Shown here: positions 9,959-19,732 of the stretch, in pieces
How the letters are laid out: each line of letters starts with the position of its first letter
How positions within the stretch are numbered: position 1 is the first letter of the stretch
From: Neobacillus sp. PS2-9
Lineage (GTDB): Bacteria; Bacillota; Bacilli; Bacillales; Cytobacillaceae
Reading direction: 5' to 3'
Assembly (NCBI RefSeq): GCF_030915525.1
Contig: NZ_CP133269.1
Coordinates: forward strand, 3,445,001 to 3,509,000
Length of the DNA stretch: 64,000 bases
Program-made: the position numbers and the translations under genes
Notes under the pieces: model-generated
Database searches by the model: none
Told to the model about the DNA's origin: nothing
What the model saw: the letters and a program-made list of their open reading frames with translations, nothing else

Positions 9959-10013
9959 GTTCAATATATTGGGAAAAATTTCAATTAAATACATTATTAT
10001 GTTCAATATATTG
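9959..10013. repeat. 13-bp direct repeat GTTCAATATATTG x2 upstream of the DUF4257 gene
   Basis: Identical copies at 9959-9971 and 10001-10013, 42 bases apart (about four helical turns); each contains the palindrome CAATATATTG. The spacing suggests a paired operator, but no regulator is known. Confidence 0.45.
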
Positions 10014-10124
10014 AAAATTCAGTATATTTACTCATGATATTAGTACAGCACTTTAATATAATAGTAATACACCAAGATTTACCTTAGGTCCAAAAAATAA
10101 ACGGCTTAAGGAGTGTGAGAAACA

Positions 10125-10409
10125 GTGTTATGGGACATTATTTTCTCTGTAGCAATTGGTGGATTGGTTGGGGTTGTTGGACATGTTCGGAAACACGGTA
10201 AAATCATTATGCCTAGGAAAACAAAAAAATTCATTTATCTGGGTTTCCTAGAAGAATTGCTTCTAGGCGCGGTCGCCTCTCTTCTCCTCGTTCTATACAC
10301 AGAACCTAATTCATTGGTAGAAATCATTGTTTTTTCAATCATTGCTGGCATCGGCGGTGATACAGTCCTTAATAGATTTAAAATGTTAAACCAGGAAGGT
10401 GAGAAATAA
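10125..10409 (+). CDS. DUF4257 membrane protein
   Basis: A 94-residue protein with a hydrophobic N-terminal segment (DIIFSVAIGGLVGVVGHV), a conserved basic loop (MPRKTKKFIYLGFLEELLLG) and two further membrane helices, matching the DUF4257 family of Bacillaceae as I recall it. Function unknown. The start is GTG with AAGGAG eleven bases ahead. It stands alone between the repeat element and a bidirectional terminator shared with glnA. The two GTTCAATATATTG repeats upstream may control it. Confidence 0.75.
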   Translation: MLWDIIFSVAIGGLVGVVGHVRKHGKIIMPRKTKKFIYLGFLEELLLGAVASLLLVLYTEPNSLVEIIVFSIIAGIGGDTVLNRFKMLNQEGEK

Positions 10410-10420
10410 GGATAATAAAA

Positions 10421-10450
10421 AACCTTAGCAGCCAATAAAGCGCTAAGGTT
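10421..10450. terminator. bidirectional terminator between DUF4257 gene and glnA
   Basis: AACCTTAGC / GCTAAGGTT stem with A-run before and T-run after, so it works for both converging genes. Confidence 0.85.
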
Positions 10451-10458
10451 TTTTATTT

Positions 10459-11793
10459 TTAGTACATGCTCATGTACTGATCGCGTTCCCATTGGTGAAC
10501 GACTGTACGGAACATATCCCATTCAATTTCTTTTGCTTCTACAAAGTGTTCGAAGATGTGCTCTCCAAGACCAGATACAATTACTTCGTTAGACTTTAGT
10601 TGGTCTAGTGCTTGAGCTAGTGTTGCTGGAAGATCAATGATACCTTCTTCAATTCTTTCTTCCTTGCTCATAACATAGATGTTACGGTCTACTGGAGCTG
10701 GAGGAGTCAATTTATTTTTAATTCCGTCAAGACCAGCTTTTAGAAGCACAGCCATCGCCAGGTATGGGTTTGCTGCTGGGTCAACGCTACGTACTTCTAC
10801 GCGAGTACTTAATCCACGTGATGCTGGAATACGAATTAATGGTGAACGGTTTCTTGCAGACCACGCTACATAACAAGGTGCTTCGTAACCAGGAACAAGA
10901 CGCTTATAAGAGTTTACAGTTGGATTAGTTACAGCTGTAAAGCTTGGTGCGTGCTTCAGAATACCCGCAATAAATTGACGAGCTGTATCGCTCATTTCTA
11001 GATCACCAGTTGGCTCGTAGAATGCATTTTGACCATTTGTAAATAATGATAGGTTCATGTGCATTCCTGATCCATTTACACCGAATAATGGCTTAGGCAT
11101 GAAAGTCGCGTGTAAACCATGCTTACGTGCAATTGTTTTAACTACAAGCTTGAATGTTTGGATTTGGTCGCATGCTGTTAATGCATCAGCATATTTAAAG
11201 TCGATTTCGTGCTGTCCTGGAGCTACTTCATGGTGTGATGCTTCGATTTCAAAGCCCATTTCTTCTAGCTCAAGAACGATATCACGACGGCAGTTTTCAC
11301 CTAAATCTGTTGGAGCTAAGTCAAAATAGCCACCTTGGTCGTTTAATTCTAATGTTGGTTCACCATTTTGGTCTAATTTAAATAAGAAGAATTCAGGTTC
11401 AGGTCCTAGGTTGAAGTTAGTGAATCCTAACTCTTCCATTTCTTTTAATACTCTTCTTAAGTTATTTCGTGGGTCACCTTCGAATGGTTTTCCTTCTGGA
11501 GTATAGATATCACAGATTAAACGAGCTACTTTTCCTTTTTCAGCTGTCCAAGGGAAAACAACCCAAGTGCTTAAATCTGGATATAATAGCATATCAGATT
11601 CTTCAATACGTACAAAACCTTCGATAGATGAACCATCAAACATCATTTTGTTATCAAGTGCTTTTTCTAATTGGCTAATTGGAATCTCCACGTTTTTAAT
11701 GGTTCCAAGAATATCCGTAAATTGAAGACGGATAAATTTCACGTTTTCTTCTTTTGCCAGTCGTTGAATATCTTCTCTTGAATACTTTGCCAT
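10459..11793 (-). CDS. glnA: glutamine synthetase type I
   Basis: A complete 444-residue GSI-alpha glutamine synthetase, the length of the B. subtilis enzyme, making glutamine from glutamate, ammonium and ATP. Visible motifs include DGSSIEGF near the N-terminus, the catalytic-site [12 protein letters not shown], the ammonium-site [12 protein letters not shown] and the ATP-site [27 protein letters not shown]. It lacks the adenylylation-type insert, as expected for Gram-positives. It is the second gene of the glnR-glnA operon; glutamine-bound enzyme in this group also signals to GlnR and TnrA. Control comes from the GlnR operator upstream of glnR. Confidence 0.98.
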   Translation of the reverse strand: MAKYSREDIQRLAKEENVKFIRLQFTDILGTIKNVEIPISQLEKALDNKMMFDGSSIEGFVRIEESDMLLYPDLSTWVVFPWTAEKGKVARLICDIYTPEGKPFEGDPRNNLRRVLKEMEELGFTNFNLGPEPEFFLFKLDQNGEPTLELNDQGGYFDLAPTDLGENCRRDIVLELEEMGFEIEASHHEVAPGQHEIDFKYADALTACDQIQTFKLVVKTIARKHGLHATFMPKPLFGVNGSGMHMNLSLFTNGQNAFYEPTGDLEMSDTARQFIAGILKHAPSFTAVTNPTVNSYKRLVPGYEAPCYVAWSARNRSPLIRIPASRGLSTRVEVRSVDPAANPYLAMAVLLKAGLDGIKNKLTPPAPVDRNIYVMSKEERIEEGIIDLPATLAQALDQLKSNEVIVSGLGEHIFEHFVEAKEIEWDMFRTVVHQWERDQYMSMY

Positions 11794-11833
11794 TTTAATA
11801 CCCCCAATTTTTTTAAAAAGAAATTAGTAGATT

Positions 11834-12238
11834 TTAATGGAAGAACCGAGACATATCGCCATGACGCAATGTGGATCGATTGTTTCTTCCTGAATGAATC
11901 ATTTCGTTGCGAAGTAGCTTTCTGAGTTGGTCATCTGTAAGTTCTCGTTTGACTTTCTCAGTTTGCTTTTCTAGTGTTTCTGCTTGCTGCTGTTTAACCG
12001 CAAAGAGTTGTTTAATTCCCGCCATGTTGACTCCCTGATCAATTAGATCCTTGATTTCTAGAAGCCTATCAATATCGTTAAGGCTAAACAGACGCCTGTT
12101 TCCCTCGGTTCTTGCTGGAGAAATCAATTGGTGCTCTTCATAATAGCGGATTTGCCTAGCTGTAAGCTCCGTTAGTTGCATGACAGTTCCGATGGGAAAC
12201 AGTGGCATGGAACGGCGAATTTCCTTTCCACTCACCAA
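11834..12238 (-). CDS. glnR: GlnR, MerR-family repressor of nitrogen genes
   Basis: A 134-residue MerR-type repressor that binds its operon promoter when glutamine is abundant, assisted by feedback-inhibited glutamine synthetase. [29 protein letters not shown] is the helix-turn-helix region (split here only by my reading), followed by [26 protein letters not shown] and a C-terminal tail that in B. subtilis senses the enzyme. The start is a TTG six bases after GGAGG, or the next codon, GTG; I cannot separate the two. A near-perfect GlnR/TnrA box lies upstream. Confidence 0.95.
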   Translation of the reverse strand: MVSGKEIRRSMPLFPIGTVMQLTELTARQIRYYEEHQLISPARTEGNRRLFSLNDIDRLLEIKDLIDQGVNMAGIKQLFAVKQQQAETLEKQTEKVKRELTDDQLRKLLRNEMIHSGRNNRSTLRHGDMSRFFH

Positions 12239-12270
12239 ATTTCTCCTCCCTTTTGTTAAATCATATTGCT

Positions 12271-12321
12271 ATTATATTTCGTGTTAGATTTATTGTCAAT
12301 CATATGTAAGGTTTTCTTACA
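12271..12321 (-). promoter_or_regulatory. glnRA promoter with GlnR/TnrA operators
   Basis: TTGACA (12294-12299) and TATAAT (12271-12276) on the minus strand are 17 bases apart. TGTAAGGTTTTCTTACA (12305-12321) fits the GlnR/TnrA consensus TGTNA-N7-TNACA exactly; a second degenerate site, TGTTAGATTTATTGTCA (12282-12298), overlaps the -35. The two-site arrangement matches that known for B. subtilis glnRA. Confidence 0.9.
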
Positions 12322-12336
12322 TGGTTTTTTCAAAAT

Positions 12337-12366
12337 GAAATAGGACAACTAACCGTTGTCCTATTT
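12337..12366 (-). terminator. intrinsic terminator after ynbB
   Basis: Stem AAATAGGACAAC / GTTGTCCTATTT with loop TAACC-like bases, right after the ynbB stop. Confidence 0.75.
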
Positions 12367-12370
12367 TCCC

Positions 12371-13642
12371 CTAACTCAATTCAATTAATCCTTTTTCAAT
12401 TAAATGGTCAACAGCAAGACACACGGCCATCTTCACGTGGGCATACGTTAATCCCCCTTGAACATATGCCACATACGGTGGTCGGATTGGACCATCTGCT
12501 GTTAATTCAATACTGGCGCCTTGGATAAACGTACCCGCTGCCATAATGACATCATCCTCATATCCTGGCATATAACTTGCGTACGGTGTAACATAAGAAT
12601 TTATCGGCGAAGCAAATTGAATCGCCTGGCAGAAAGCAACCATTTTATCACGATCATCAAACTGAACAGATTGGATTAAGTCTGTCCTGTTCGCATTCCA
12701 CTTCGGTGAAGAATTCATACCTAACTCCTCTAACATTGCAGCAGTAAAAACCGCGCCTTTCAACGCTTGCCCCACTACATGCGGTGCAAGGAAGAACCCT
12801 TGGTACATTTCTTGAAGGCTATAAAGAGAAGCACCGGCCTCAGCACCAATTCCAGGTGAGGTCATCCGATAAGAACATGCCTCCACCCATTGTTTTTTTC
12901 CAACAATATAGCCACCCGTCTTCACAATCCCGCCGCCAGGATTCTTAATGAGAGAACCCGCCATCAGGTCCGCTCCCACGTGGCAAGGTTCCATTTCCTC
13001 CACGAACTCCCCATAACAGTTATCAACAAATACAACGACATCTGGTTTGATTTCTTTTACAAAACGTATCATTTCCCCGATTTCCGCAACCGTAAATGAC
13101 GGTCTTGTTGCATACCCTTTTGAGCGCTGAATGCCGATCATTTTAGTATTCGGTTTGATTTTATCGGCAATAGCCGTCCAATCCATTCCACCCTCATCAG
13201 TAAGTGCCACGCTATCATAGGAAATTCCAAATTCTTTTAATGACCCTACTCCATTTCCACGAAGCCCGACTATTTCTTCTAACGTATCATATGGTTTGCC
13301 GGTTATATAAAGGAGTTCATCGCCTGGACGGAGAACACCAAATAAAGCAATCGAAATCGCATGTGTGCCTGAAATAATTTGTGGGCGAACAAGCCCGGCT
13401 TCACCGCCAAATACATCTGCATACACTAATTCAAGGGTATCTCTGCCAATATCATCATATCCATAACCCGTCGATGGGATAAAATGCGAATCGCCGACCC
13501 GATGTTTTTGGAAGCTTCTTAATACAGCAAATTGATTCGTTTCAATTCGTTCATCAATTTGTTTATGTACCTCAGCAATTTGTTGTTCCACTCTTTTAAC
13601 AATCGGCTGAAGCTTTTCCCCACTTTTTAACTGTTGAAACAT
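12371..13642 (-). CDS. ynbB: YnbB-type PLP-dependent C-S lyase/aluminium-resistance family
   Basis: A 423-residue fold-type I pyridoxal-phosphate enzyme related to methionine gamma-lyase and the so-called aluminium resistance proteins. The PLP lysine is in GSLIKNPGGGIVKTGGY, the phosphate-site region in SGTHAISIALFGVLRPGD, and the cofactor aspartate in VVVFVDNCYGEFVEE. Length fits B. subtilis YnbB. It lies 15 bases after hflX and upstream of the separate glnRA promoter, the B. subtilis order. The physiological substrate is not known; sulfur amino acid metabolism is a reasonable guess from the family. Confidence 0.92.
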   Translation of the reverse strand: MFQQLKSGEKLQPIVKRVEQQIAEVHKQIDERIETNQFAVLRSFQKHRVGDSHFIPSTGYGYDDIGRDTLELVYADVFGGEAGLVRPQIISGTHAISIALFGVLRPGDELLYITGKPYDTLEEIVGLRGNGVGSLKEFGISYDSVALTDEGGMDWTAIADKIKPNTKMIGIQRSKGYATRPSFTVAEIGEMIRFVKEIKPDVVVFVDNCYGEFVEEMEPCHVGADLMAGSLIKNPGGGIVKTGGYIVGKKQWVEACSYRMTSPGIGAEAGASLYSLQEMYQGFFLAPHVVGQALKGAVFTAAMLEELGMNSSPKWNANRTDLIQSVQFDDRDKMVAFCQAIQFASPINSYVTPYASYMPGYEDDVIMAAGTFIQGASIELTADGPIRPPYVAYVQGGLTYAHVKMAVCLAVDHLIEKGLIELS

Positions 13643-13656
13643 GTTGTTACTCCTAT

Positions 13657-14916
13657 CTATTGTTGAAATTTCTGCAATTGTCCGGTGATTTGATGGTCCT
13701 GAAGTGAATACCCTTTGCAGCGGTACAATTGGTTTTCTTCATTAAAGGATAGCTCTCTTAAAATCGTCTCATTTTTCAATTGAGAAAGCAACTTTCCTTC
13801 TGTTGAAGGCACCTCCACCTCGTACGGTTCCATTCGTTCCACCACCATCTTCTCAATTCTCTCTTTTAAGTGCTGACGATCTTCTTGATTAAAAGCACTT
13901 ATAAAAGCTGTCGGTGTATTGGCTGTTGGAACGAAGTCAGGATGTTGAATATCCTTTTTATTATAAACGGTCAGTTGCGGGATATCTTTAATATCTAAAT
14001 CATCCAGCAGTTTTTTTACTGTTTTTTCATGTTGAAAATAATCCGGATTGGACATATCAACCACATGGAGCAGCAAGTCTGCTTCTTTTACTTCTTCTAG
14101 AGTGGAACGGAATGCCGCGATAAGGGTGGTTGGTAAGTCTTGAATAAATCCAACCGTATCCGTAATTAATGCTAAGAATCCACTTGGTAAAATTAATTTT
14201 CTGGTCATCGGATCAAGCGTAGCGAATAATTGATTCTCCTCGTACGACTCCGCCTCGGATAAGCGATTAAACAATGTTGATTTTCCTGCATTGGTATAGC
14301 CAACAATCGCTACCTGAAAGGTTTTATTCTTCTTTCTTCTTTCTCGGTACCGATCGCGGTGCTGAACGATGACTGAAAGCTGACCTTTGATATCGTCAAT
14401 TCTTCTGCGAATATGACGGCGGTCTGATTCTAGTTTTGTTTCACCGGGTCCTCTTGTTCCAATCCCTGCACCCAACCGTGATAATGCGGTCCCTTGACCT
14501 GCTAGACGCGGAAGAAGGTACTGCAGCTGGGCAAGTTCTACTTGTAATTTCCCTTCTTTGGAACGAGCCCGTTGTGCAAAGATATCTAAAATGAGCTGTG
14601 TTCGATCAATAATCCGCGCTTCTATTTCTGCACCGAGGTTTCTTTTTTGACTCGGTGATAGTTCATCATTAAAGATCACTACATCTGCTTCAAGTTCCTC
14701 AACTAATGCATTTAGTTCTTCTACTTTTCCTTTGCCAATATATGTAGCCGAATGAACGCGGTCCCGTTTTTGAACAACTGAGACGAGCACTTCACCTTGA
14801 GCAGTTTCCGTTAATGCCGCTAGTTCTTCCATAGAATATTGAAATCGTGAATCCTCGTCTTTATTTGTTTGACAGCCAACGAGAATTACTTTTTCCTTTG
14901 TTTCCTTTTGTTCCAC
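13657..14916 (-). CDS. hflX: ribosome-associated GTPase HflX
   Basis: A 419-residue HflX, a GTPase that splits and rescues stalled 70S ribosomes under stress. The N-terminal HflX domain (to about residue 190) includes GKGKVEELN and the Gly-rich loop [19 protein letters not shown]. The G domain follows with G1 [11 protein letters not shown]3 DTVGFI and G4 YNKKD. Length is usual. The gene is often named ynbA in B. subtilis and lies in the same spoVK-hflX-ynbB-glnR-glnA order. It starts divergently from the TRIC channel gene across a 209-base gap. Confidence 0.96.
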   Translation of the reverse strand: MEQKETKEKVILVGCQTNKDEDSRFQYSMEELAALTETAQGEVLVSVVQKRDRVHSATYIGKGKVEELNALVEELEADVVIFNDELSPSQKRNLGAEIEARIIDRTQLILDIFAQRARSKEGKLQVELAQLQYLLPRLAGQGTALSRLGAGIGTRGPGETKLESDRRHIRRRIDDIKGQLSVIVQHRDRYRERRKKNKTFQVAIVGYTNAGKSTLFNRLSEAESYEENQLFATLDPMTRKLILPSGFLALITDTVGFIQDLPTTLIAAFRSTLEEVKEADLLLHVVDMSNPDYFQHEKTVKKLLDDLDIKDIPQLTVYNKKDIQHPDFVPTANTPTAFISAFNQEDRQHLKERIEKMVVERMEPYEVEVPSTEGKLLSQLKNETILRELSFNEENQLYRCKGYSLQDHQITGQLQKFQQ

Positions 14917-15025
14917 AAGGCATCCTTCCTTCCTTAAAAGGCTCTACCATTCATCATAACAAAAAACGCTTGCATACTCTAATTTTCCCTTTTGTTTACG
15001 ATATTAAAATACTTGTTGTAATTTT

Positions 15026-15084
15026 CTATTATCATGATAAAATTTTAATGTTTGCTTTTCACTTTATTTTACTATTATCATGAT
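15026..15084. repeat. direct repeat CTATTATCATGAT x2 between hflX and yvgT
   Basis: Identical 13-mers at 15026-15038 and 15072-15084, 46 bases apart in a divergent promoter region; the first extends to the palindrome TTATCATGATAA. They could be operator sites. No known regulator is recognised. Confidence 0.45.
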
Positions 15085-15125
15085 GATTTTCTTAAAAATA
15101 GACATCGAGGAGAAATCGAAGCACA

Positions 15126-15731
15126 ATGACATGGGAAGTTTTGAGTATGATTGGCACAATTGCCTTCGCTATTAGTGGCGCCATTGTGGCCATGGAAGAG
15201 GAATACGACATTTTAGGCGTTTATATTTTAGGAATTGTTACCGCTTTCGGAGGAGGGGCAATTCGAAATCTGTTAATTGGCGTTCCCGTATCCGCTTTAT
15301 GGGAACAAGGATTATTTTTTCAAATTGCGTTGCTATCCATTACCGCTGTCTTCTTATTTCCAAGCAATTTACTTAGGCATTGGCAAAAATGGGGAAACTT
15401 TTTCGATGCCATCGGTCTATCCGCCTTTGCTATTCAAGGGGCCATCTATGCTGCAAAAATGAATCATCCGCTTAGCGCCGTAATTGTCGCTGCTGTATTA
15501 ACCGGTATTGGTGGCGGAATTATCCGTGATTTATTGGCAGGTAGAAAACCGATTGTTCTTCGGTCAGAAATTTATGCGGTTTGGGCGATCCTTGCAGGAC
15601 TTATCATTGGCCTTAAATTAGCAGTGGATTCATGGGAACTGTATTCGTTATTTGGTCTTGTTACCATTTTGAGAGTACTCTCCTACACCTTCGATTGGAA
15701 ACTTCCATCAAGGAATCTTGGGACGCACTAA
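15126..15731 (+). CDS. yvgT: TRIC-type cation channel family protein (UPF0126, YvgT)
   Basis: A 201-residue integral membrane protein with two homologous halves, each carrying the family Gly-rich signature: GGGAIRN in the first and GGGIIRD in the second. The bacterial TRIC fold is a trimer of seven-helix subunits that conducts monovalent cations, mainly potassium. GAGGAGAAATCGAAGCACA precedes the ATG. It reads divergently from hflX and converges with spoVK, sharing a bidirectional terminator. The gene name follows the B. subtilis homologue; physiological role unknown. Confidence 0.88.
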   Translation: MTWEVLSMIGTIAFAISGAIVAMEEEYDILGVYILGIVTAFGGGAIRNLLIGVPVSALWEQGLFFQIALLSITAVFLFPSNLLRHWQKWGNFFDAIGLSAFAIQGAIYAAKMNHPLSAVIVAAVLTGIGGGIIRDLLAGRKPIVLRSEIYAVWAILAGLIIGLKLAVDSWELYSLFGLVTILRVLSYTFDWKLPSRNLGTH

Positions 15732-15767
15732 AATTAGAAAAGCGCTGGAGCTGGACATAAAAAAAAT

Positions 15768-15789
15768 CGACGGATTCTACATTCCGCCG
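15768..15789. terminator. bidirectional terminator between yvgT and spoVK
   Basis: Hairpin CGACGGA / TTCCGCCG (one mismatch) flanked by an A-run upstream and ten T downstream; serves both converging genes. Confidence 0.75.
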
Positions 15790-15799
15790 TTTTTTTTTA

Positions 15800-16756
15800 T
15801 TAATCTTCATCAAACACCAGATCATTACTTCTTAGAGTCATTAATTCGTGTCTGTCATAGCTATTTAGCATCAGTAGCCTCATCGCTTGTGCCCGTACAG
15901 ATTTCTCTATGACATTACGAACATATCTCCCGTTTGAAAAACTATTGGGATTTAGGACAGACTTTACCCAAATAAGATGATCCCTTAGTTTTTTCTCGGC
16001 CTCGTGACTTAGATTGTATTCCCTTTCTTCTAACATTCTTCCTGCAATTTCCATCAATTGCTTGATATTGTAGTCAGGGAAATCAATTACTAAAGGAAAA
16101 CGAGAGTGAAGACCAGGGTTGAGTGTCAGAAAGTAATCCATTTCTCTGGAATATCCGGCAAGAATAAGGATAAACTCATGCTGTTTATCCTCCATATGCT
16201 TTACCAGTGTATCGATGGCTTCCTTTCCAAAATCCTTTTCCCCGCCACGCCCTAAGGAATAGGCTTCATCAATAAACAAAATTCCACCTTGTGCCTTCTT
16301 AATTAAATCTCTTGTCTTTTGAGCTGTATGCCCAATATACTCTCCTACAAGGTCCGCTCGTTCTGCCTCGATTAAATGTCCCTTTGTAAGAACAGACATT
16401 TTTTGAAATAGCTTTCCAATCAGCCTCGCAACTGTTGTTTTGCCGGTTCCCGGATTCCCTTTGAACATCATATGGAGAGCTTGTTTTCTAGCTTTCAGGC
16501 CCATTTCTTCCCGTTTCTTGTTCACATAAATCCACGCATAAATTTCTTTTATCATTCGCTTCATTTCTTCCATACCAACCAAAGCCACTAGCTCCTCTTC
16601 TATTTCCTTTAAAGCCGTGTGCTCAGGGGGAATGATCTTTGGAACAACTTGGAATTCTGGCGCCTCTTTTGTTAACGTTTTTTTCTTTTGTGAATTGAGG
16701 ACAACGCTTATTTGGCCGTTACTTTTCATGCGAAATGGTTGATCCAAAGCTTTCAC
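15800..16756 (-). CDS. spoVK: stage V sporulation protein K (AAA+ ATPase)
   Basis: A 318-residue CbbX-type AAA+ ATPase. Walker A is GNPGTGKT at residues 100-107, Walker B is GILFIDEAYSL, and a sensor and arginine finger follow (PGLHSRFPLVIDF). B. subtilis SpoVK (about 322 residues) is needed for proper spore maturation in the mother cell. It is upstream of hflX-ynbB-glnR-glnA in both genomes, although here a TRIC gene is inserted on the opposite strand. The first 55 residues are variable and may be flexible. Confidence 0.95.
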   Translation of the reverse strand: MKALDQPFRMKSNGQISVVLNSQKKKTLTKEAPEFQVVPKIIPPEHTALKEIEEELVALVGMEEMKRMIKEIYAWIYVNKKREEMGLKARKQALHMMFKGNPGTGKTTVARLIGKLFQKMSVLTKGHLIEAERADLVGEYIGHTAQKTRDLIKKAQGGILFIDEAYSLGRGGEKDFGKEAIDTLVKHMEDKQHEFILILAGYSREMDYFLTLNPGLHSRFPLVIDFPDYNIKQLMEIAGRMLEEREYNLSHEAEKKLRDHLIWVKSVLNPNSFSNGRYVRNVIEKSVRAQAMRLLMLNSYDRHELMTLRSNDLVFDED

Positions 16757-16929
16757 CTCTCATTCTGCAGACAGTATACTTAAAGTAGCTATGACTACTT
16801 TGAATTTATTTGTCATAAATTCGGATCACTTTATCTACAAAGGAAAGCATAATCCTTCATTTCTATGTGTATTCACGACCTATCGCTTTCATTAAAAAAG
16901 TTTTCTCTTTATCCCTGAAAAAACAAAAA

Positions 16930-16947
16930 GAGCCCGTATATGGACTC
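16930..16947 (-). terminator. intrinsic terminator after hfq
   Basis: Minus-strand GAGTCC / GGGCTC hairpin with a G-T pair, followed by TTTTTGTTTTTTC. Confidence 0.65.
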
Positions 16948-16964
16948 TATTTTGAGAAAATAAG

Positions 16965-17198
16965 TTATTGTTGGTTTTCTAAATCCAACTGTACATTTCT
17001 TTGTGGCGCAAAAGTGGAAATTGCATGCTTAAATACTAACTGCTGCTTACCTTCTGATTCAAACAAAACCGTAAAATTATCAAAGCCCTTAATTTGTCCT
17101 CTTAATTGAAACCCATTTAATAAAAACACCGTAACATGCATATTGTCCTTACGGCATTGATTTAAAAATTGGTCTTGAATATTGATTGTCGTTTTCAT
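16965..17198 (-). CDS. hfq: RNA chaperone Hfq
   Basis: A 77-residue Sm-like protein that forms hexameric rings and binds A/U-rich RNA. The Sm1 motif region is [20 protein letters not shown], followed by [16 protein letters not shown], and the Sm2 signature KHAISTF. The C-terminal tail is very short, as in other Bacillus Hfq. GAGGAGG lies before the ATG. It follows miaA by 26 bases, the usual bacterial miaA-hfq linkage. Confidence 0.97.
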   Translation of the reverse strand: MKTTINIQDQFLNQCRKDNMHVTVFLLNGFQLRGQIKGFDNFTVLFESEGKQQLVFKHAISTFAPQRNVQLDLENQQ

Positions 17199-17224
17199 TT
17201 GTATATCCTCCTCTTTTATCTCTA

Positions 17225-18190
17225 CTAATATGTATTCGATTTTACTTGTAGCTTTCCTTCAACATATTGTGAAATTTCGGCTATTTTTTTTGAGAAATTA
17301 TTCACATTACTCATATCAAACCATTCTACCTTCATTTTGTTACGAAACCAAGTCAATTGCCTTTTCGCATACCTTCGGGAATTTTGCTTTAAATTTTCTA
17401 CCGCTTCATTGAGTGTGACTTTTCCATCCAAATATTCATAAATTTCTTTGTAACCAATGGCTTGGATGGATTGACACTCACGCAGCCCCTGTTGATATAA
17501 GGCTTTTACTTCCGGTAGGAGACCTTCATCCATCATCATATCTACCCGTAAATTTATGCGTTCATACAGCTGGTCCCGATCCATGGTTAAGCCCACTATT
17601 GCTGTATTGTACAACAAATCTGGTTGCTGATGACTTTGGTATTCTTGCATCGTCTTCCCGGTCAGGTGATAAATTTCCAGCGCTCGAATGACCCGTCTTA
17701 CATTATTGGGATGTATTTGAGCAGCACTTCCGGGATCTATCTCCTTCAATTCTTCGTGAAGTGCTTCATTTCCTACTTCTTTGACTCTTTCCTCCAACTG
17801 AAGACGATAGGCTTCATCTCCCGAAACATCGGAAAATTGATAATCATAGATGACCGACTGAATGTATAAGCCGGTTCCTCCAACAATAATCGGAAGTTTC
17901 CCCTTTTTATCAATCTCAGCTATTTTAGCCCTAACCAGTTCTTGAAATTCAGCAACGGAAAAACTTTCAAAGGGCTCCTTAATATCAATAAGATGGTGTG
18001 GAATGTATTCCATTTCCTCTTTTGTTATTTTAGCAGTCCCAACGTCCATTCCACGGTAGATTTGCATCGAATCCCCACTGATAATTTCACCATTATACCG
18101 TTTCGCCATTTCAATACTCAACTTTGTTTTCCCTACAGCGGTTGGACCGATGATTACCAGTACATTTTGTTTCGCATTCAATATTTTCAC
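17225..18190 (-). CDS. miaA: tRNA dimethylallyltransferase MiaA
   Basis: A 321-residue enzyme that adds a dimethylallyl group to N6 of A37 in tRNAs reading UNN codons, the first step before MiaB adds its methylthio group (miaB is at 61.5 kb in this window). The P-loop [46 protein letters not shown] and the C-terminal [11 protein letters not shown] are all present. Length is standard. It is transcribed away from mreBH and into hfq. Confidence 0.97.
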   Translation of the reverse strand: MKILNAKQNVLVIIGPTAVGKTKLSIEMAKRYNGEIISGDSMQIYRGMDVGTAKITKEEMEYIPHHLIDIKEPFESFSVAEFQELVRAKIAEIDKKGKLPIIVGGTGLYIQSVIYDYQFSDVSGDEAYRLQLEERVKEVGNEALHEELKEIDPGSAAQIHPNNVRRVIRALEIYHLTGKTMQEYQSHQQPDLLYNTAIVGLTMDRDQLYERINLRVDMMMDEGLLPEVKALYQQGLRECQSIQAIGYKEIYEYLDGKVTLNEAVENLKQNSRRYAKRQLTWFRNKMKVEWFDMSNVNNFSKKIAEISQYVEGKLQVKSNTY

Positions 18191-18417
18191 ACTGCCTTAT
18201 TTCGTTTTAATTGAAAACAGGTTTCATTTTTCTGCTTTCACCCTTACATCGTAACACAATTTTAAAAAGCAGTTGAACATCAAATAAGTATTAACAAAAA
18301 AAACCTTTTCTATGCGTTTTTGATCATGAAATTATCATATCCAAATTTCTTCCAAAGATGAAAGATACTTCTTGTAACTTTACAAATGGATAACGGTTTA
18401 TTTACAAACAGCATTTT

Positions 18418-18447
18418 ACCCCCACATTCATGTTAGGCTTAATCGTA
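18418..18447 (+). promoter_or_regulatory. candidate sigma-I-type promoter of mreBH
   Basis: ACCCCC at 18418-18423 and CGTA at 18444-18447 resemble the sigma-I elements (ACCCCC and CGAA). mreBH is a known SigI target in B. subtilis heat and cell-wall stress. The spacing and the -10 are imperfect, so this is tentative. Confidence 0.4.
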
Positions 18448-18485
18448 GTTTATTATTGAATAAAACTAAGGAATAAGGTGAAAAT

Positions 18486-19493
18486 ATGCTTTCTAACTTT
18501 GATATAGGTATTGATTTAGGAACAGCTAATATATTGGTTTATAGTAAAAACAAAGGAATTGTACTTAATGAGCCCTCCGTTGTGGCCATAGATACAGAAA
18601 CGAAAAATGTGGTAGCAGTTGGGCTTGAGGCAAAAGAGATGATAGGTAAGACACCAGAAAAAGTCGTGACCATCCGTCCTTTAAAGGATGGCGTTATTGC
18701 TGACTTTGATGTCACTACTGATATGCTAAAGCATGTCATGCGTAAGGCAACTAAAAAAATGGGCTACGGTTTCCGTAAACCGAATGTAGTGGTTTGTATT
18801 CCATCTGGGTCTACAAGTGTAGAACGCCGAGCAATCCAGGATGCCGTTCGAAATGCCGGGGCCAAGAAAATTTCTCTGATTGAAGAACCTGTTGCGGCAG
18901 CGATTGGAGCAGGAATGCCTGTAGATGAACCTGTCGCAAACGTGGTTGTCGATATCGGCGGTGGTAATACTGAGGTTGCCATTATTTCGTTTGGCGGTGT
19001 GGTTGCCTGTCATTCGATTAAGGTCGGCGGTGACCGTCTCGATGATGATATTATTCAATTTGTTCGTAAGGAATACAATGTACTAATTGGAGAAAGAACA
19101 GCAGAAAGAATTAAAATGGAAATTGGTTATGCTTTGGTTGATCATGAAGAACGCTTCATGGATATCCGCGGTCGTGACTTGGTGTCGGGTTTACCAAAAA
19201 CTATTAATCTTTCATCCTATCAAGTTCAAAATGCTCTAAGAGAGGCTCTTCTTCATATTTTAGAAGCAATCCGTGCGACACTTGAAGACTGCCCTGCTGA
19301 GCTTAGTGGTGATATTGTTGACCGTGGCGTAATTTTAACTGGCGGTGGCTCACTTTTAAATGGTATGGAGGAATGGTTAAGCAAGGAAATCGTTGTTCCT
19401 GTACAGCTTTCTTCAGATCCACTTGAATGTGTTGTAATTGGAACAGGTAAAGCTCTTCAGTATATGAGTAAGTTGCAAGCAGCGATTAGATAG
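18486..19493 (+). CDS. mreBH: MreB-family actin-like protein MreBH
   Basis: A 335-residue actin-like protein, the exact length of B. subtilis MreBH and closest to it among the three MreB paralogues ([19 protein letters not shown] at the start, [26 protein letters not shown]). It moves with the elongation machinery and in B. subtilis guides the hydrolase LytE to the side wall. Phosphate-1 motif DLGTAN and adenosine motif GGGSLL are intact; the phosphate-2 loop reads [10 protein letters not shown] where Thr is usual in place of Asn. The ATG has AAGGTGA ahead. It stands alone with a strong terminator behind it. Confidence 0.94.
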   Translation: MLSNFDIGIDLGTANILVYSKNKGIVLNEPSVVAIDTETKNVVAVGLEAKEMIGKTPEKVVTIRPLKDGVIADFDVTTDMLKHVMRKATKKMGYGFRKPNVVVCIPSGSTSVERRAIQDAVRNAGAKKISLIEEPVAAAIGAGMPVDEPVANVVVDIGGGNTEVAIISFGGVVACHSIKVGGDRLDDDIIQFVRKEYNVLIGERTAERIKMEIGYALVDHEERFMDIRGRDLVSGLPKTINLSSYQVQNALREALLHILEAIRATLEDCPAELSGDIVDRGVILTGGGSLLNGMEEWLSKEIVVPVQLSSDPLECVVIGTGKALQYMSKLQAAIR

Positions 19494-19504
19494 GCATTTA
19501 TAGG

Positions 19505-19538
19505 CAATAGGCTGCGGGATTTGTCCTGCAGCCTATTG
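19505..19538 (+). terminator. intrinsic terminator after mreBH
   Basis: Strong stem CAATAGGCTGC / GCAGCCTATTG, ten bases after the stop; the T-tract is weak (TTGTTGTTAA). Confidence 0.8.
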
Positions 19539-19567
19539 TTGTTAATATAGAAATTTAATCCATATTT

Positions 19568-19711
19568 TGTAGGAAAACTTGAAATTTTGTAGAATTCCTC
19601 TGATTTCATGTAGAATTATTGTGAATTTGTGTAGAATTCCTCCTATTTTGTGTAGAATTATTATGAATTTGTGTAGAATTCCTCCGTTTTTGTGTAGAAT
19701 TCCATTCATCT
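19568..19711. repeat. 21-bp tandem repeat array (about six units)
   Basis: Units start TGTAGAATT and alternate between two forms, ending CCTCYKATTTY or ATTRTGAATTTG, so there is a higher-order 42-bp period. The first unit (from 19568) is degenerate. As 21 is a multiple of three, both strands have open frames with a seven-residue period: GILHKxx on the minus strand and CRIPxIL on the plus strand. It lies between the mreBH and mutL terminators, and neither frame has a convincing ribosome binding site. Confidence 0.85.
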
Positions 19712-19732
19712 TGATAGCAATCCCACCCATAA

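Noticed and set aside
19568..19711. CRISPR array
   Set aside because: Units are contiguous with no unique spacers, and no cas genes are near.
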